Source: Sarcina sp. DSM 11001 (GTDB lineage Bacteria; Bacillota; Clostridia; Lachnospirales; Lachnospiraceae). Taken from it: a stretch of DNA of 64,000 nt. Below, piece by piece: positions 48,538 through 57,015 of the stretch. Numbering within the stretch: position 1 is the first letter of the stretch; each line of letters opens with the position of its first letter. The translations under genes and the position numbers were made by a program. The stretch covers positions 33,932 to 97,931 of the forward strand of contig NZ_FNFZ01000019.1 in the NCBI RefSeq assembly GCF_900101015.1, given 5' to 3'. Below the pieces are notes generated by a model that was not told the origin of the DNA, ran no database searches, and saw only the letters and a list, made by a program, of their open reading frames with translations.

Positions 48538-49707
48538 ATGATCGAACGGGAATTGGCCGCCAAACTGATCGAGCAGATCACCCAACATACAGAATACAAT
48601 ATTAATATTATGGATGAATCCGGCATCATCATCGCCAGCCGCGATTCGAAGAGAGTAGGAACGTACCACGCGGTAGCAGAACGCATTATCCACGGACCGC
48701 AGGACACCATCGTGATTCATGATGAAAAGGAGTTCCCCGGCGTCAAGCCCGGCATCAATATGGCGATCATGCATGAGGGACGAAAGGAAGGGGTCGTTGG
48801 CGTGACCGGCGATCCCGAGCGCATCCGTGATGTCGCCATGATCACCAGAATGGCAATGGAAGCCATGCTCCGATATGAGAAGCAGCAGGAATCCATCCGC
48901 CTGAGAAAAAGCAAAAAAGAACATTTCCTTACTCTGTTGACACAGCAGGAATTTGCGGATTCAAAAGAGATCCGGACGGTCGCAAGACAGCTTGAGTACG
49001 ACGAGTCGCTCGTGCGGGTGCCGATCCTGTGCCGATTGAGAAATAGACAAAAGCCTTCCGGCAATGCCGATGGATCAGGTTCCGTACCGGATCCGTCAGC
49101 TGCCCTGGAGGCCTTGCGCCGCGGTAAAGGGCACTGGCTTCAGGATTTCAGCTTTGTAATGGACGACACGCACATTCTTGTGTTCAAAACAGTGAAAACG
49201 GGCGGGAAACACGGCTTTACCACTTACAGGGAAGAGATCAGGGAATACTTGGAAAGCATCAGGAAATGGCTGCGTGGATATGGCACGGAAGCGATTTTCT
49301 TCGTCGGATCATTTCAAAACAATTTCACCAGATACTATTACGCGTTCAGGCACTGTAAATGGCTGGAGTCCCATGTCCAGGATCCGGACGAGATCGAGTA
49401 TTTTATGGATTACGTCAAGGAGTATTTCCGATCTCTTATTCAGGAAAAGGAACTCCAGCAGATTTTCGTTGTCTATAAACAGATGATGGGGCCAAGCACG
49501 TGTGAACAGTATACAGAAATGATGAAGGCGCTCGAAGAAACCAACTACAACCTCTCGGAGGCTGCGAAAAAGCTGTATATCCATAAAAATACCCTGATTT
49601 ACCGGTTTAATAAGATGAAGGACCTTCTGGGCACTGATCCGATCAATAGTTCCATGGACCGCGCATTTATGGAATACCTGTATATGTATTTGGCTTTTGA
49701 TAAATAG
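48538..49707 (+). CDS. cdaR: CdaR-family sugar-diacid/glycerate regulator
   Basis: N-terminal diacid recognition domain (residues 1-135; AAKLIEQITQHTEYNINIMDESGIIIASRD and GVVGVTGDPERIRDVAMITRMAMEAM), a middle GGDEF-like region, and a C-terminal PucR-type helix-turn-helix (ALEETNYNLSEAAKKLYIHKNTLIYRFNKMKDL). E. coli CdaR activates glucarate/galactarate/glycerate genes, and this gene stands directly before a glycerate kinase, so it probably activates the cassette when glycerate is present. 389 residues; AGGAG ribosome-binding site. Confidence 0.92.
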   Translation: MIERELAAKLIEQITQHTEYNINIMDESGIIIASRDSKRVGTYHAVAERIIHGPQDTIVIHDEKEFPGVKPGINMAIMHEGRKEGVVGVTGDPERIRDVAMITRMAMEAMLRYEKQQESIRLRKSKKEHFLTLLTQQEFADSKEIRTVARQLEYDESLVRVPILCRLRNRQKPSGNADGSGSVPDPSAALEALRRGKGHWLQDFSFVMDDTHILVFKTVKTGGKHGFTTYREEIREYLESIRKWLRGYGTEAIFFVGSFQNNFTRYYYAFRHCKWLESHVQDPDEIEYFMDYVKEYFRSLIQEKELQQIFVVYKQMMGPSTCEQYTEMMKALEETNYNLSEAAKKLYIHKNTLIYRFNKMKDLLGTDPINSSMDRAFMEYLYMYLAFDK

Positions 49708-49765
49708 CTGTCACATTCCCGTGGATCTACCCGTATGTGATGCAGAAATAAAGAAGCTTTTAAGA

Positions 49766-49809
49766 ACATGCGTTTTGTTATCTAATAACAATTCGCATGT
49801 CTTTTTTTA
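49766..49809 (+). terminator. Terminator between cdaR and glycerate kinase
   Basis: ACATGCG, TTTTGTTAT/ATAACAATT, CGCATGT, then CTTTTTTTATT. It separates the regulator from the catabolic genes; the kinase promoter must lie between 49810 and 49940. Confidence 0.85.
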
Positions 49810-49954
49810 TTACCTGCAAATCTGTTTGAAATCCAAAAACGGTATTAACATAAACTCAACAAAGGAAAAAGCCGGGAAAAAGAGAAAAAACATTCGGCAG
49901 ACTCCTTAAACAGATTCGGCAGTATTGGTGCAAGAAAACAAAAGGAGGGTAATC

Positions 49955-51103
49955 ATGAAACTATTATTTGCATCAGATTCTTTCAAAGGAACTGTCACCA
50001 GTGAGCAGACTGTTGAACTTCTCACGAAAGCAGCGCATGAAGTCTTTGGCCCCTGTGAGACGATCGGTGTACCGGTCGCTGACGGCGGCGAGGGGACAAC
50101 GGATGCCGTGATCCTCGCCAGAAAGGGTAAAAAGGTGTATGCGCAGGTACACGGACCTCTGATGGAGACCGTGAGCGCTTACTACGGCAGGCTCAGCAAT
50201 ACGGAAGCCGTCCTGGAGATGGCGCAGGCGTCCGGTCTTCCGATGGTTCCGGAAAACCTCCGGAATCCCCTCAACACGACGACTTACGGTACAGGTGAGC
50301 TGGTAAAGGCCGCACTGGAAGCCGGATACACGGATATCTCCATCGCGATCGGAGGTTCCGCGACCAACGACGGTGGAATGGGCTTTGCAAGCGCGCTTGG
50401 CATCCGCTTTCTTGATTCGGAGGGGAACCTTCTGGAAGGAAAAGGGAGCGAACTGGAAAAGGTTGCCCATATCGATGTCAGCGGATTGAATGAGAAAGCA
50501 AAAGCTGCGCACTTCACCGTTATGTGCGACGTCACAAACCCGCTGTGCGGTAAGGACGGTGCGACCTATACGTTCGGCAAACAAAAAGGCGGCACGCCTG
50601 AGATCCTGGACCACCTGGAAAAAGGTATGTGCAATTACCGCGACGTGATCATAAAAGAGTTCGGTGTAAACCCCGATGACACACCGGGAACCGGTGCTGC
50701 CGGAGGACTTGGCGCTGCACTTAAGATATTCTTGAATGCGGAGATGAAATCCGGTATCGAAACCGTTCTGGACCTGATCGATTTCGACAGCCTTCTGGAT
50801 CAGGTGGATCTGGTCGTCACGGGAGAGGGAAGAACGGACTGGCAGAGCTGTTTTGGCAAAGTAATGCAGGGTGTTGGGGACCGCTCAATGAAACACGGGA
50901 TCCCGGTAACAGCTCTGTGTGGTGGCCTTGGCAAAGGGTATGAACAGATTTATGAGCACGGGATCGACTCCATCATGACGACGGTTGATGGTCCGATGCC
51001 GCTGTCCGAGGCGCTGGACAAAGCAGAAGATCTCTACTACAAGGGAGCCGTCAGGATGTTCCGCATGGTTCGCGCCGGAATGAAGATACAGGTGCAGTTC
51101 TAA
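49955..51103 (+). CDS. glxK: Glycerate kinase (GlxK/GarK type)
   Basis: Phosphorylates D-glycerate; this family is known to give 2-phosphoglycerate. The start MKLLFASDSFKGTVTSEQ, PVADGGEGTTDAV, IAIGGSATNDGGMGFASALG and VTGEGRTDWQSCFGK follow the family throughout. 382 residues. ATG at 49955 has AAAGGAGGGT upstream, so the ten-codon frame extension is not used. First structural gene of the glycerate cassette. Confidence 0.94.
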   Translation: MKLLFASDSFKGTVTSEQTVELLTKAAHEVFGPCETIGVPVADGGEGTTDAVILARKGKKVYAQVHGPLMETVSAYYGRLSNTEAVLEMAQASGLPMVPENLRNPLNTTTYGTGELVKAALEAGYTDISIAIGGSATNDGGMGFASALGIRFLDSEGNLLEGKGSELEKVAHIDVSGLNEKAKAAHFTVMCDVTNPLCGKDGATYTFGKQKGGTPEILDHLEKGMCNYRDVIIKEFGVNPDDTPGTGAAGGLGAALKIFLNAEMKSGIETVLDLIDFDSLLDQVDLVVTGEGRTDWQSCFGKVMQGVGDRSMKHGIPVTALCGGLGKGYEQIYEHGIDSIMTTVDGPMPLSEALDKAEDLYYKGAVRMFRMVRAGMKIQVQF

Positions 51104-51186
51104 ACAGACGTTAGTTAACAAATATGATTTGTTCTGATCCGCTCTTATCTATATGAAATGCGGTCTGACCCAGAAAGGAGAAAAAC

Positions 51187-52452
51187 ATGGAAGCACAATT
51201 CACTACATTAGGCGCATTGATCGGTCTTGCCATAGCAATTGTCCTGATCATCAAGAAAGTACAACCGGCATACAGCCTGATCCTGGGCGCACTCATCGGA
51301 GGCCTGATCGGCGGCGGCGGTCTTAGCACGACAGTAAGCACAATGGTCAGCGGCGCCGGGTCCATGATGTCATCGATTCTGAGGATCCTGACCAGCGGTA
51401 TTCTGGCAGGCTCATTGATCAAAACGGGATCCGCGGAAAAGATCGCGGAAACCATTGTCGAAAAACTCGGTGAAAAGAGAGCTGTCGCAGCCATCTCGAT
51501 CGCCACAATGATCATCTGCGCCGTCGGTGTCTTTATCGACATCTCCGTGATCACCGTGGCACCCATCGCGCTGGCGATCGGAAAAAGGGCAAAGCTCTCC
51601 AAGAGCGGGATCCTGATTGCGATGATCGGCGGCGGCAAAGCCGGCAATATCATCTCACCCAATCCCAATACGATCGCCATTTCTGAGGCGTTTTCCCAGG
51701 ATCTTACGGCTGTGATGATGAGGAACTTTGTCCCCGCGCTGTGTGCGCTTGCAATGGCCATTTTCCTTGCTTCCCTGGTAAGCAAAAGAAGCGGCGATGA
51801 GATATCCTCTTCCGATCTGGAGAGCTCCGGCGAAAAGAATCTGCCCGCATTCGGTCCCGCAGTCCTCGGACCCGTTGTCGTGATCGTCATGCTGGCCCTC
51901 CGCCCGATCGCCGGGATTGCCATCGATCCCCTCATTGCACTTCCTGTAGGCGGTTTCGTGAGCATGCTCGCCACCGGCAAGATCAAAAACTGCATTGAAT
52001 ACATGGAATTTGGACTCAGTAAGGTGATCGGCGTGTCGATCCTTCTGATCGGCACAGGTACGATCGCAGGCATCATCAAAGCATCCGCGCTCCAGAATGA
52101 CGTCACAAATATTCTGGAAGCAATGAATATGCCCGCGTTTGTCCTCGCACCTCTCGCAGGAATCCTGATGGCAGCAGCAACAGCCTCCACAACAGCCGGC
52201 GCAACTGTGGCTGCGCAGACCTTTGCTCCCACCCTGCTGGCAAACGGCGTATCCGGTCTTGCTGCAGCAGCAATGATCCATGCAGGAGCCACTGTGCTTG
52301 ACTCTCTTCCGCACGGTTCTTTCTTCCACGCAACCGGCGGCGCTGTCAACATGTCCATCGGCAATCGCATGAAGCTGATCCCGTTTGAAGCAGCCATCGG
52401 ACTTACGAGTACGATCGTATCCGTGATCATGTATCTGATCCTGCACGGCTAA
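51187..52452 (+). CDS. GntP-family permease, probably for glycerate
   Basis: A 421-residue polytopic membrane protein with about a dozen hydrophobic segments. IGGGKAGNIISPNPNTIAISEAF and TASTTAGATVAAQTF match the GntP/gluconate:H+ symporter family. Its place between glycerate kinase and pyruvate kinase points to D-glycerate or a related sugar acid as substrate (inference). AAAGGAGAAAAAC ribosome-binding site. Confidence 0.88.
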   Translation: MEAQFTTLGALIGLAIAIVLIIKKVQPAYSLILGALIGGLIGGGGLSTTVSTMVSGAGSMMSSILRILTSGILAGSLIKTGSAEKIAETIVEKLGEKRAVAAISIATMIICAVGVFIDISVITVAPIALAIGKRAKLSKSGILIAMIGGGKAGNIISPNPNTIAISEAFSQDLTAVMMRNFVPALCALAMAIFLASLVSKRSGDEISSSDLESSGEKNLPAFGPAVLGPVVVIVMLALRPIAGIAIDPLIALPVGGFVSMLATGKIKNCIEYMEFGLSKVIGVSILLIGTGTIAGIIKASALQNDVTNILEAMNMPAFVLAPLAGILMAAATASTTAGATVAAQTFAPTLLANGVSGLAAAAMIHAGATVLDSLPHGSFFHATGGAVNMSIGNRMKLIPFEAAIGLTSTIVSVIMYLILHG

Positions 52453-52473
52453 TCAGGAATGACTGTTTTTTAT

Positions 52474-52508
52474 CAGCAGACAGCCTGAGCTTTAAGCGCA
52501 GGCTGCTG
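52474..52508 (+). other. Intercistronic stem-loop before pyk
   Basis: CAGCAGACAGCCTG / CAGGCTGCTG with AGCTTTAAGCG apex. No T run; may stabilise or partly terminate the gntP transcript. Confidence 0.5.
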
Positions 52509-52547
52509 ACAGCTGACAAACAATACCTATTACAAGGAGGAACCCAA

Positions 52548-53960
52548 ATGCGCAAGACCAAGATCATCTGCACCATAGGACCTGCGAGTGAGAGTGAGAT
52601 GATGCTCCGCAAGCTTATCGCGGCAGGCATGAATGTGGCACGATTCAACTTTTCCCACGGCACTCATGAGGAACATGAAGCCAAGTTCCGCAGGGTTGTC
52701 CGTATTCGCCGGGAACTCGGCCTTCCGATCGCTACCCTGCTTGACACCAAAGGCCCCGAGATCCGCCTTCGCGATTTTGAGGGCGGCAAGGTCGTACTCG
52801 AGAAAGGCCAGACTTTCACCCTTACTACCGACGAGGTTCTGGGCGACGCGACGAGGGCGGCGGTCACCTACAAAGATCTGCCCGCGGACGTTGCGGTGGG
52901 TGGCACTATTTTGATCGATGACGGGCTCATCGGGCTTCGCGTTGACTCCAAGACCGACACTGAGGTTGTCTGCACGGTCATAAACGGCGGCCCCGTCTCC
53001 AACCACAAGGGCGTGAACCTCCCCGGCGCCGACCTGTCGATGCCCTTTATCAGTGGGCAGGACCGCGCCGACATTGAGTTCGGCTGCCGCATGGGTTACG
53101 ATTTCATCGCGGCCTCCTTCACGCGCACGGCCAAGGACGTTCAGGACATCCGTGACATTCTTGTGGCCAACAACAGCCGCATGCGCATCATTGCCAAAAT
53201 AGAGTCCGTCCAGGGCGTAAACAACATCGAGGAGATCCTCGAAGCGGCGGACGGCGTCATGGTGGCGCGCGGCGACCTCGGCGTGGAAGTGCCGCTCGAA
53301 GATGTCCCGGTGATTCAAAAGCACATCATCCAGAGGGCTAACCAGATGGGCAAAGTAGTCGTGACCGCAACCCAGATGCTCGATTCCATGATGAAGAACC
53401 CCCGCCCCACGCGTGCAGAAGCGACCGACGTCGCGAACGCGATCTACGACGGGACGACGGCAATCATGCTCTCCGGCGAGACCGCCGCAGGCGCATATCC
53501 GGAAGAGGCGGTCAGAACGATGGCGACGATCGCAGAGCGCGCGGAGCGCGATATCCACTTCAAGAACCACATGGTGCAGTACGACGAAGATATGACCGAT
53601 ATCACGACGGCGATCTCGCATGCGACTTGCACGGTGGCAGGCCACCTCGAGGCGGCGGCAATCATTACGGTGACAATGTCCGGGTTCACAGCGACTCGTC
53701 TGTCCAGATATAAACCTTCCTGCCCGATTGTCGCATGCACAAATAGTGAGCCGGTTGCCTGCCAGATGAATCTGCTGTATGACGTCTTCCCGCTCAATAT
53801 TCCGCAGGAAGACCGCGAAGAACTGCTTTTCGAGGCGGCGGTCGATGCCGCTAAGAAGGCAGGATATGTCAAAAAGGGCGACAACGTGGTCCTCACGGCA
53901 GGCGTACCGCTAGGCATCGCGGGAAATACAAATATGACACGAGTTGTTGAAGTGTGGTAA
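52548..53960 (+). CDS. pyk: Pyruvate kinase (second-type, in glycerate cassette)
   Basis: Transfers phosphate from PEP to ADP. The N-terminal KTKIICTIGPASES, the active-site KGVNLPG, KIESVQGVNNIEEIL, VMVARGDLGVE and the family signature VTATQMLDSMMKNPRPTRAEATDVANAIYDGTTAIMLSGET (in pieces) are complete. 470 residues, like E. coli PykF, without the extra C-terminal PEP-utiliser domain common in Bacillota. Codons are visibly richer in GCG, ACG and GCC than in neighbours, suggesting a separate origin. With glycerate kinase and chromosomal enolase it would convert glycerate to pyruvate. Confidence 0.95.
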   Translation: MRKTKIICTIGPASESEMMLRKLIAAGMNVARFNFSHGTHEEHEAKFRRVVRIRRELGLPIATLLDTKGPEIRLRDFEGGKVVLEKGQTFTLTTDEVLGDATRAAVTYKDLPADVAVGGTILIDDGLIGLRVDSKTDTEVVCTVINGGPVSNHKGVNLPGADLSMPFISGQDRADIEFGCRMGYDFIAASFTRTAKDVQDIRDILVANNSRMRIIAKIESVQGVNNIEEILEAADGVMVARGDLGVEVPLEDVPVIQKHIIQRANQMGKVVVTATQMLDSMMKNPRPTRAEATDVANAIYDGTTAIMLSGETAAGAYPEEAVRTMATIAERAERDIHFKNHMVQYDEDMTDITTAISHATCTVAGHLEAAAIITVTMSGFTATRLSRYKPSCPIVACTNSEPVACQMNLLYDVFPLNIPQEDREELLFEAAVDAAKKAGYVKKGDNVVLTAGVPLGIAGNTNMTRVVEVW

Positions 53961-53975
53961 ATAGCAATCGGCTTT

Positions 53976-54048
53976 TCATGCCGGAAGTCGCGATGTACCG
54001 GAAGCACAGGTTCAACCATTGGTGAGCCGCTGCAACGAGATCTGCAAG
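53976..54048 (+). pseudogene. Tyrosine integrase remnant
   Basis: About 70 bp (CATGCCGGAAGTCGCGATGT onward to CAACGAGATCT) match 55822-55889 inside the intact integrase with about ten differences. It is the scar of a second, related integrase gene directly after pyk. Confidence 0.8.
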
Positions 54049-54054
54049 GTGAAG

Positions 54055-54300
54055 ATGAGCCTGCTCAGACAGTCTTCATATGACATTCTCCAGTTGAACC
54101 ACCACGATGCTACAATACACAGTTGCGTCACCGGGCACGATTGGATCATCGTTTCAAATTATCAAAGCCCGGACTGCTACATACTCCACCGGCACTCCAG
54201 GAAGGATCCGTTTCACCGGCAGCACGGGAATTACAAATCATTGGAGGAAGCTATTCACTATATAAATCACCACGAGAAATGGGTTGAGGCAAAACATTGA
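54055..54300 (+). CDS. Small protein of unknown function beside integrase genes
   Basis: An 81-residue frame from ATG 54055: MSLLRQSSYDILQLNHHDATIHSCVTGHDWIIVSNYQ in its first half (in two blocks), then LHRHSRKDPFHRQHGNYKSLEEAIHYINHHEKW. It is rich in His and aromatic residues, with no domain I recognise. The frame runs back into the integrase remnant, so its original start may be lost. It ends two bases before a strong terminator, which favours a real transcript. Confidence 0.55.
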   Translation: MSLLRQSSYDILQLNHHDATIHSCVTGHDWIIVSNYQSPDCYILHRHSRKDPFHRQHGNYKSLEEAIHYINHHEKWVEAKH

Positions 54301-54301
54301 C

Positions 54302-54339
54302 ATAGCGGTCTGCATTTTGCAGGCCGTTATTTTTTTTGC
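54302..54339 (+). terminator. Rho-independent terminator
   Basis: ATAGCGGTCTGCA, TTT, TGCAGGCCGTTAT, then eight T. Confidence 0.93.
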
Positions 54340-54444
54340 TTTCAATTTGGAATCCGACCTCAATTTTGTCGGAGAAAGGTTAGAAAAGATCCGGAAAAAT
54401 CCCGTCCAGGTGGGGGAGTAATAGTAGAAGGAGGATTACATATC

Positions 54445-54903
54445 ATGGAAGAAAAGAAAATACCTGTCGGCGAGAAGTACTCGCTTTCCATCAAGGAGGC
54501 AGCCGATTATTTCGGCATCGGCACCAAGAAGATGAGGAGGCTCGCGGAAGACCACCTTGGCACATTTTCAGCCTACAATGGCAACCGTTACCTGATCATC
54601 AGAGCTGAGTTTGAGGCGTACCTGAAAAAATCGCCAATTATGCAGAAGCCGCAGGAGGAAGGAGAAGAATTGAAAAGAGCACAATTGGAAGACAAGAGTA
54701 TATTTAACCCGGAAGAAGCGATCGCTTTCTATGATCTCAGCCGCAGGAGGTTTAAGAAGCTGCTTGAGGGGGAAGAGGAGCTTCCCTTCGTGGCATATTT
54801 CAAAAAGCGGAAGATCATCATCCGTGATGAGTTTGAGGAGTACATGGAGGATCACCCGGAGATCATGGAGGATATAAAGAATGGCAAAGCACGCGTTTCC
54901 TAA
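54445..54903 (+). CDS. xis: Excisionase-like protein with two tandem Xis domains
   Basis: Tn916-Xis-like winged-helix unit: KYSLSIKEAADYFGIGTKKMRRLAEDH ... NRYLIIRAEFEAYLKK, followed after residue 75 by a second unit FNPEEAIAFYDLSRRRFKKLLEG ... KKRKIIIRDEFEEYMED. Normal excisionases have one. It would direct excision by the integrase, whose gene it overlaps by 23 bp. AGAAGGAGG ribosome-binding site. 152 residues. Confidence 0.85.
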   Translation: MEEKKIPVGEKYSLSIKEAADYFGIGTKKMRRLAEDHLGTFSAYNGNRYLIIRAEFEAYLKKSPIMQKPQEEGEELKRAQLEDKSIFNPEEAIAFYDLSRRRFKKLLEGEEELPFVAYFKKRKIIIRDEFEEYMEDHPEIMEDIKNGKARVS

Positions 54904-56170
54904 AAGAAGAGATTCAAAACATAGAGTTCTGCGGGTCGGCGAGTCAGTCAGGGAGGATGGCCTGTATCAGTTCAAGTACCACGTGAACGGCAAGGCGAAG
55001 TTTATATACAGCTGGCGATTGGAGCCGACGGATAAACTGCCGCAAGGGAAAAAGCCCTGCCTCTCGCTGAGGGAAATGGAGAAGAAGATCGGATACGACC
55101 TCGACTCACAGATGGATCCCTCGATGAAGAATATGACGGTGATGGAGCTGGTGAAGAGATACCTGGCAACCAGGACCGGAGCAAAGCCTAGCACGCTTAC
55201 AAACTACAGATTCGTGTTGAATCTTCTGGGGAAGGAGGATTTCAGCGGGAAGCGGATCGGGGATGTGAAGACCTCGGACGCGAAGCTCTTCCTGATCAAG
55301 ATGCAGGCTGATGGCAAGGGATACAGCAGTGTCAAAACAGTGAGAGGCGTGCTCCGTCCTGCCTTCCAGATGGCAGTCGATGACGACTACCTGCAGAAGA
55401 ACCCATTCGGGTTCCAGCTTGCTGGGGTGGTGATCAACGACAGCGTGACGAGAGAGGCTATCACCAAAGACCAAATGCGCAAATTCCTGAAGTTTGTGCA
55501 CGACGATAACAACTACTGCAGATACTACGAGGCATTCTACATCTTGTTCCATACAGGAATGCGAATCTCAGAGTTCTGCGGGTTGACCATCCACGATCTC
55601 GACATGGAGAAACGGATCATCGATATCAATAAGCAGCTGCAGCGGACCTCCCAAATGGAATACATGATCGAGTCTACCAAGACAAATGCAGGCACAAGGA
55701 AGCTCCCCATGACAGAGGAAGTGTTCCGCTGCTTCCAGGCGATCCTGGAGGATCGGGAATCGCCTCGAGTAGAGAAGATGGTTGGCGGCTACACAGGGTT
55801 TTTGTACCTGGACAAGAACGGCATGCCGGAAGTGGCGATGCACTGGGAGCACAGGTTCAACCATGCGGTGAGCCGCTACAACGAGATCTACCGGGAACAG
55901 CTGCCGAACATCACTCCGCACGTCTGCCGCCACACCTATTGCAGTAACCAGGCGAAGGCGGGGATGAACCCCAAGACGCTGCAGTACCTGATGGGGCATA
56001 GCGACATCGGCGTCACGATGAACGTTTATACACATCTGGGGATGGAGGACGCGGCTGCGGAGATGGCCAGGATGGAGGAAGTCGAGTCAGCCCGGAGAGA
56101 GCAGGAGAAGTTGAATGGAGTAAAGGAAGGGAAGGAAAAACAGAGCAGGAAGATGTTCAGGGTAGTGTGA
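54881..56170 (+). CDS. int: Tyrosine site-specific integrase (Tn916 Int type)
   Basis: N-terminal arm-binding domain (residues 1-70), a core-binding SAM-like domain (80-180) and a catalytic domain with the full set: Arg in HTGMRISEFCGL, Lys in TKTNAGTRKLP, His-x-x-Arg in HVCRHTYC, His in LMGHSDI and nucleophile Tyr in VTMNVYTHL. 429 residues, intact. Expected to integrate and excise the surrounding element; direct repeats A and B are candidate products of its action. Translationally coupled to xis. Confidence 0.95.
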   Translation: MAKHAFPKRRDSKHRVLRVGESVREDGLYQFKYHVNGKAKFIYSWRLEPTDKLPQGKKPCLSLREMEKKIGYDLDSQMDPSMKNMTVMELVKRYLATRTGAKPSTLTNYRFVLNLLGKEDFSGKRIGDVKTSDAKLFLIKMQADGKGYSSVKTVRGVLRPAFQMAVDDDYLQKNPFGFQLAGVVINDSVTREAITKDQMRKFLKFVHDDNNYCRYYEAFYILFHTGMRISEFCGLTIHDLDMEKRIIDINKQLQRTSQMEYMIESTKTNAGTRKLPMTEEVFRCFQAILEDRESPRVEKMVGGYTGFLYLDKNGMPEVAMHWEHRFNHAVSRYNEIYREQLPNITPHVCRHTYCSNQAKAGMNPKTLQYLMGHSDIGVTMNVYTHLGMEDAAAEMARMEEVESARREQEKLNGVKEGKEKQSRKMFRVV

Positions 56171-56181
56171 ATAAAGAGAGC

Positions 56182-56217
56182 AGCGCTCATCGCCATAATG
56201 GCGGTGGGCGCTTTTTC
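56182..56217 (+). terminator. Terminator after int
   Basis: AGCGCTCATCGCC, ATAAT, GGCGGTGGGCGCT, TTTTCTGTTT. Confidence 0.88.
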
Positions 56218-56290
56218 TGTTTATGGTATAATGGAGCGGAAGCATGTTAAAACGGAGGCACAAATCGGGATTTGATGGTGGGACAGCAAA

Positions 56291-56722
56291 ATGATTAGAG
56301 CTATGGAGAACATTGACTTAGCACAATGTGGCATGATTTATGCAAAAGCATTCCCCATGGAACATTGGGGAATAGATTGGACAGCAGAAAATGCAACAGA
56401 ATATCTTCGCGATTTTTTTGAACAGAAAAGATTTGTTGGATATGTTTATGAAGAAAATGATGAAGTGTTAGGTTGTATATTCGCACTTTGTAAAATTTCC
56501 GGAAGCAAAGAAGAGATTTACATTAACGAGATGGCAGTACTTCCCGAACGACAAGGGCATGGAATAGGTAAACAACTATTAAATGCGGTTAAAGATTACA
56601 GTAAAGAAAAAGGACTTGCAGGCATTGTTCTTTATACAAGTGAGTATGCACCAGCGGCTAAGTTTTACGAAAAGAACGGATTTAAGTTATCAAATGGAAC
56701 AATATGTATGTATTGCGAATAA
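56291..56722 (+). CDS. GNAT-family N-acetyltransferase
   Basis: 143 residues. The acetyl-CoA motif is AVLPERQGHGIGKQLLNAV (residues 87-105) and the C-terminal strand APAAKFYEKNGFKL is typical. Substrate unknown; many small enzymes of this type acetylate amines or ribosomal/antibiotic targets, but nothing here decides. It is clearly more AT-rich than its neighbours and stands between the integrase terminator and repeat B, so it looks like recently acquired cargo. Confidence 0.88.
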   Translation: MIRAMENIDLAQCGMIYAKAFPMEHWGIDWTAENATEYLRDFFEQKRFVGYVYEENDEVLGCIFALCKISGSKEEIYINEMAVLPERQGHGIGKQLLNAVKDYSKEKGLAGIVLYTSEYAPAAKFYEKNGFKLSNGTICMYCE

Positions 56723-56758
56723 TTGAAAGGTGATTTTTAGAACCACCTTTAGTTTGCC

Positions 56759-56920
56759 AGAGCGACATCTTCCAGCATGTTGACCAGCCTCAAACCCCCT
56801 ACACTCCAGGTCACTTAAAGTCACGAAAGGGCACCGGTAGTAAAACACCCCGATTTCTACTACGATTTTACTACGTTTGACGTCCTCGATTTGCCGGCGT
56901 TTGCCACGATTTGCCATTTC
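56759..56920 (+). repeat. Direct repeat B, right copy
   Basis: Partner of 48237-48395. Includes GTAGTAAAA...TTTTACTAC (56837-56874) and three TTTGCC motifs. A 75-codon minus frame covers it (56690-56917) but the other copy has no such frame, so it is not called as a gene. Confidence 0.8.
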
Positions 56921-57015
56921 GGCCTATAATTTTGGATAGTATGTGCCTGCACAGAGCCCTGCGCAAAGTGCGGCAAAACGCGGCAAACCGTGCCTTTACA
57001 GGAAGGAAAACCAAT

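Noticed and set aside
51111..52430. 439-codon minus-strand frame across the GntP permease
   Set aside because: Antisense shadow of a hydrophobic gene; Ala/Ile/Met-rich without family features.
54019..54054. Upstream start for the 93-codon small protein
   Set aside because: The first 12 codons lie in the integrase remnant, so ATG 54055 is used.
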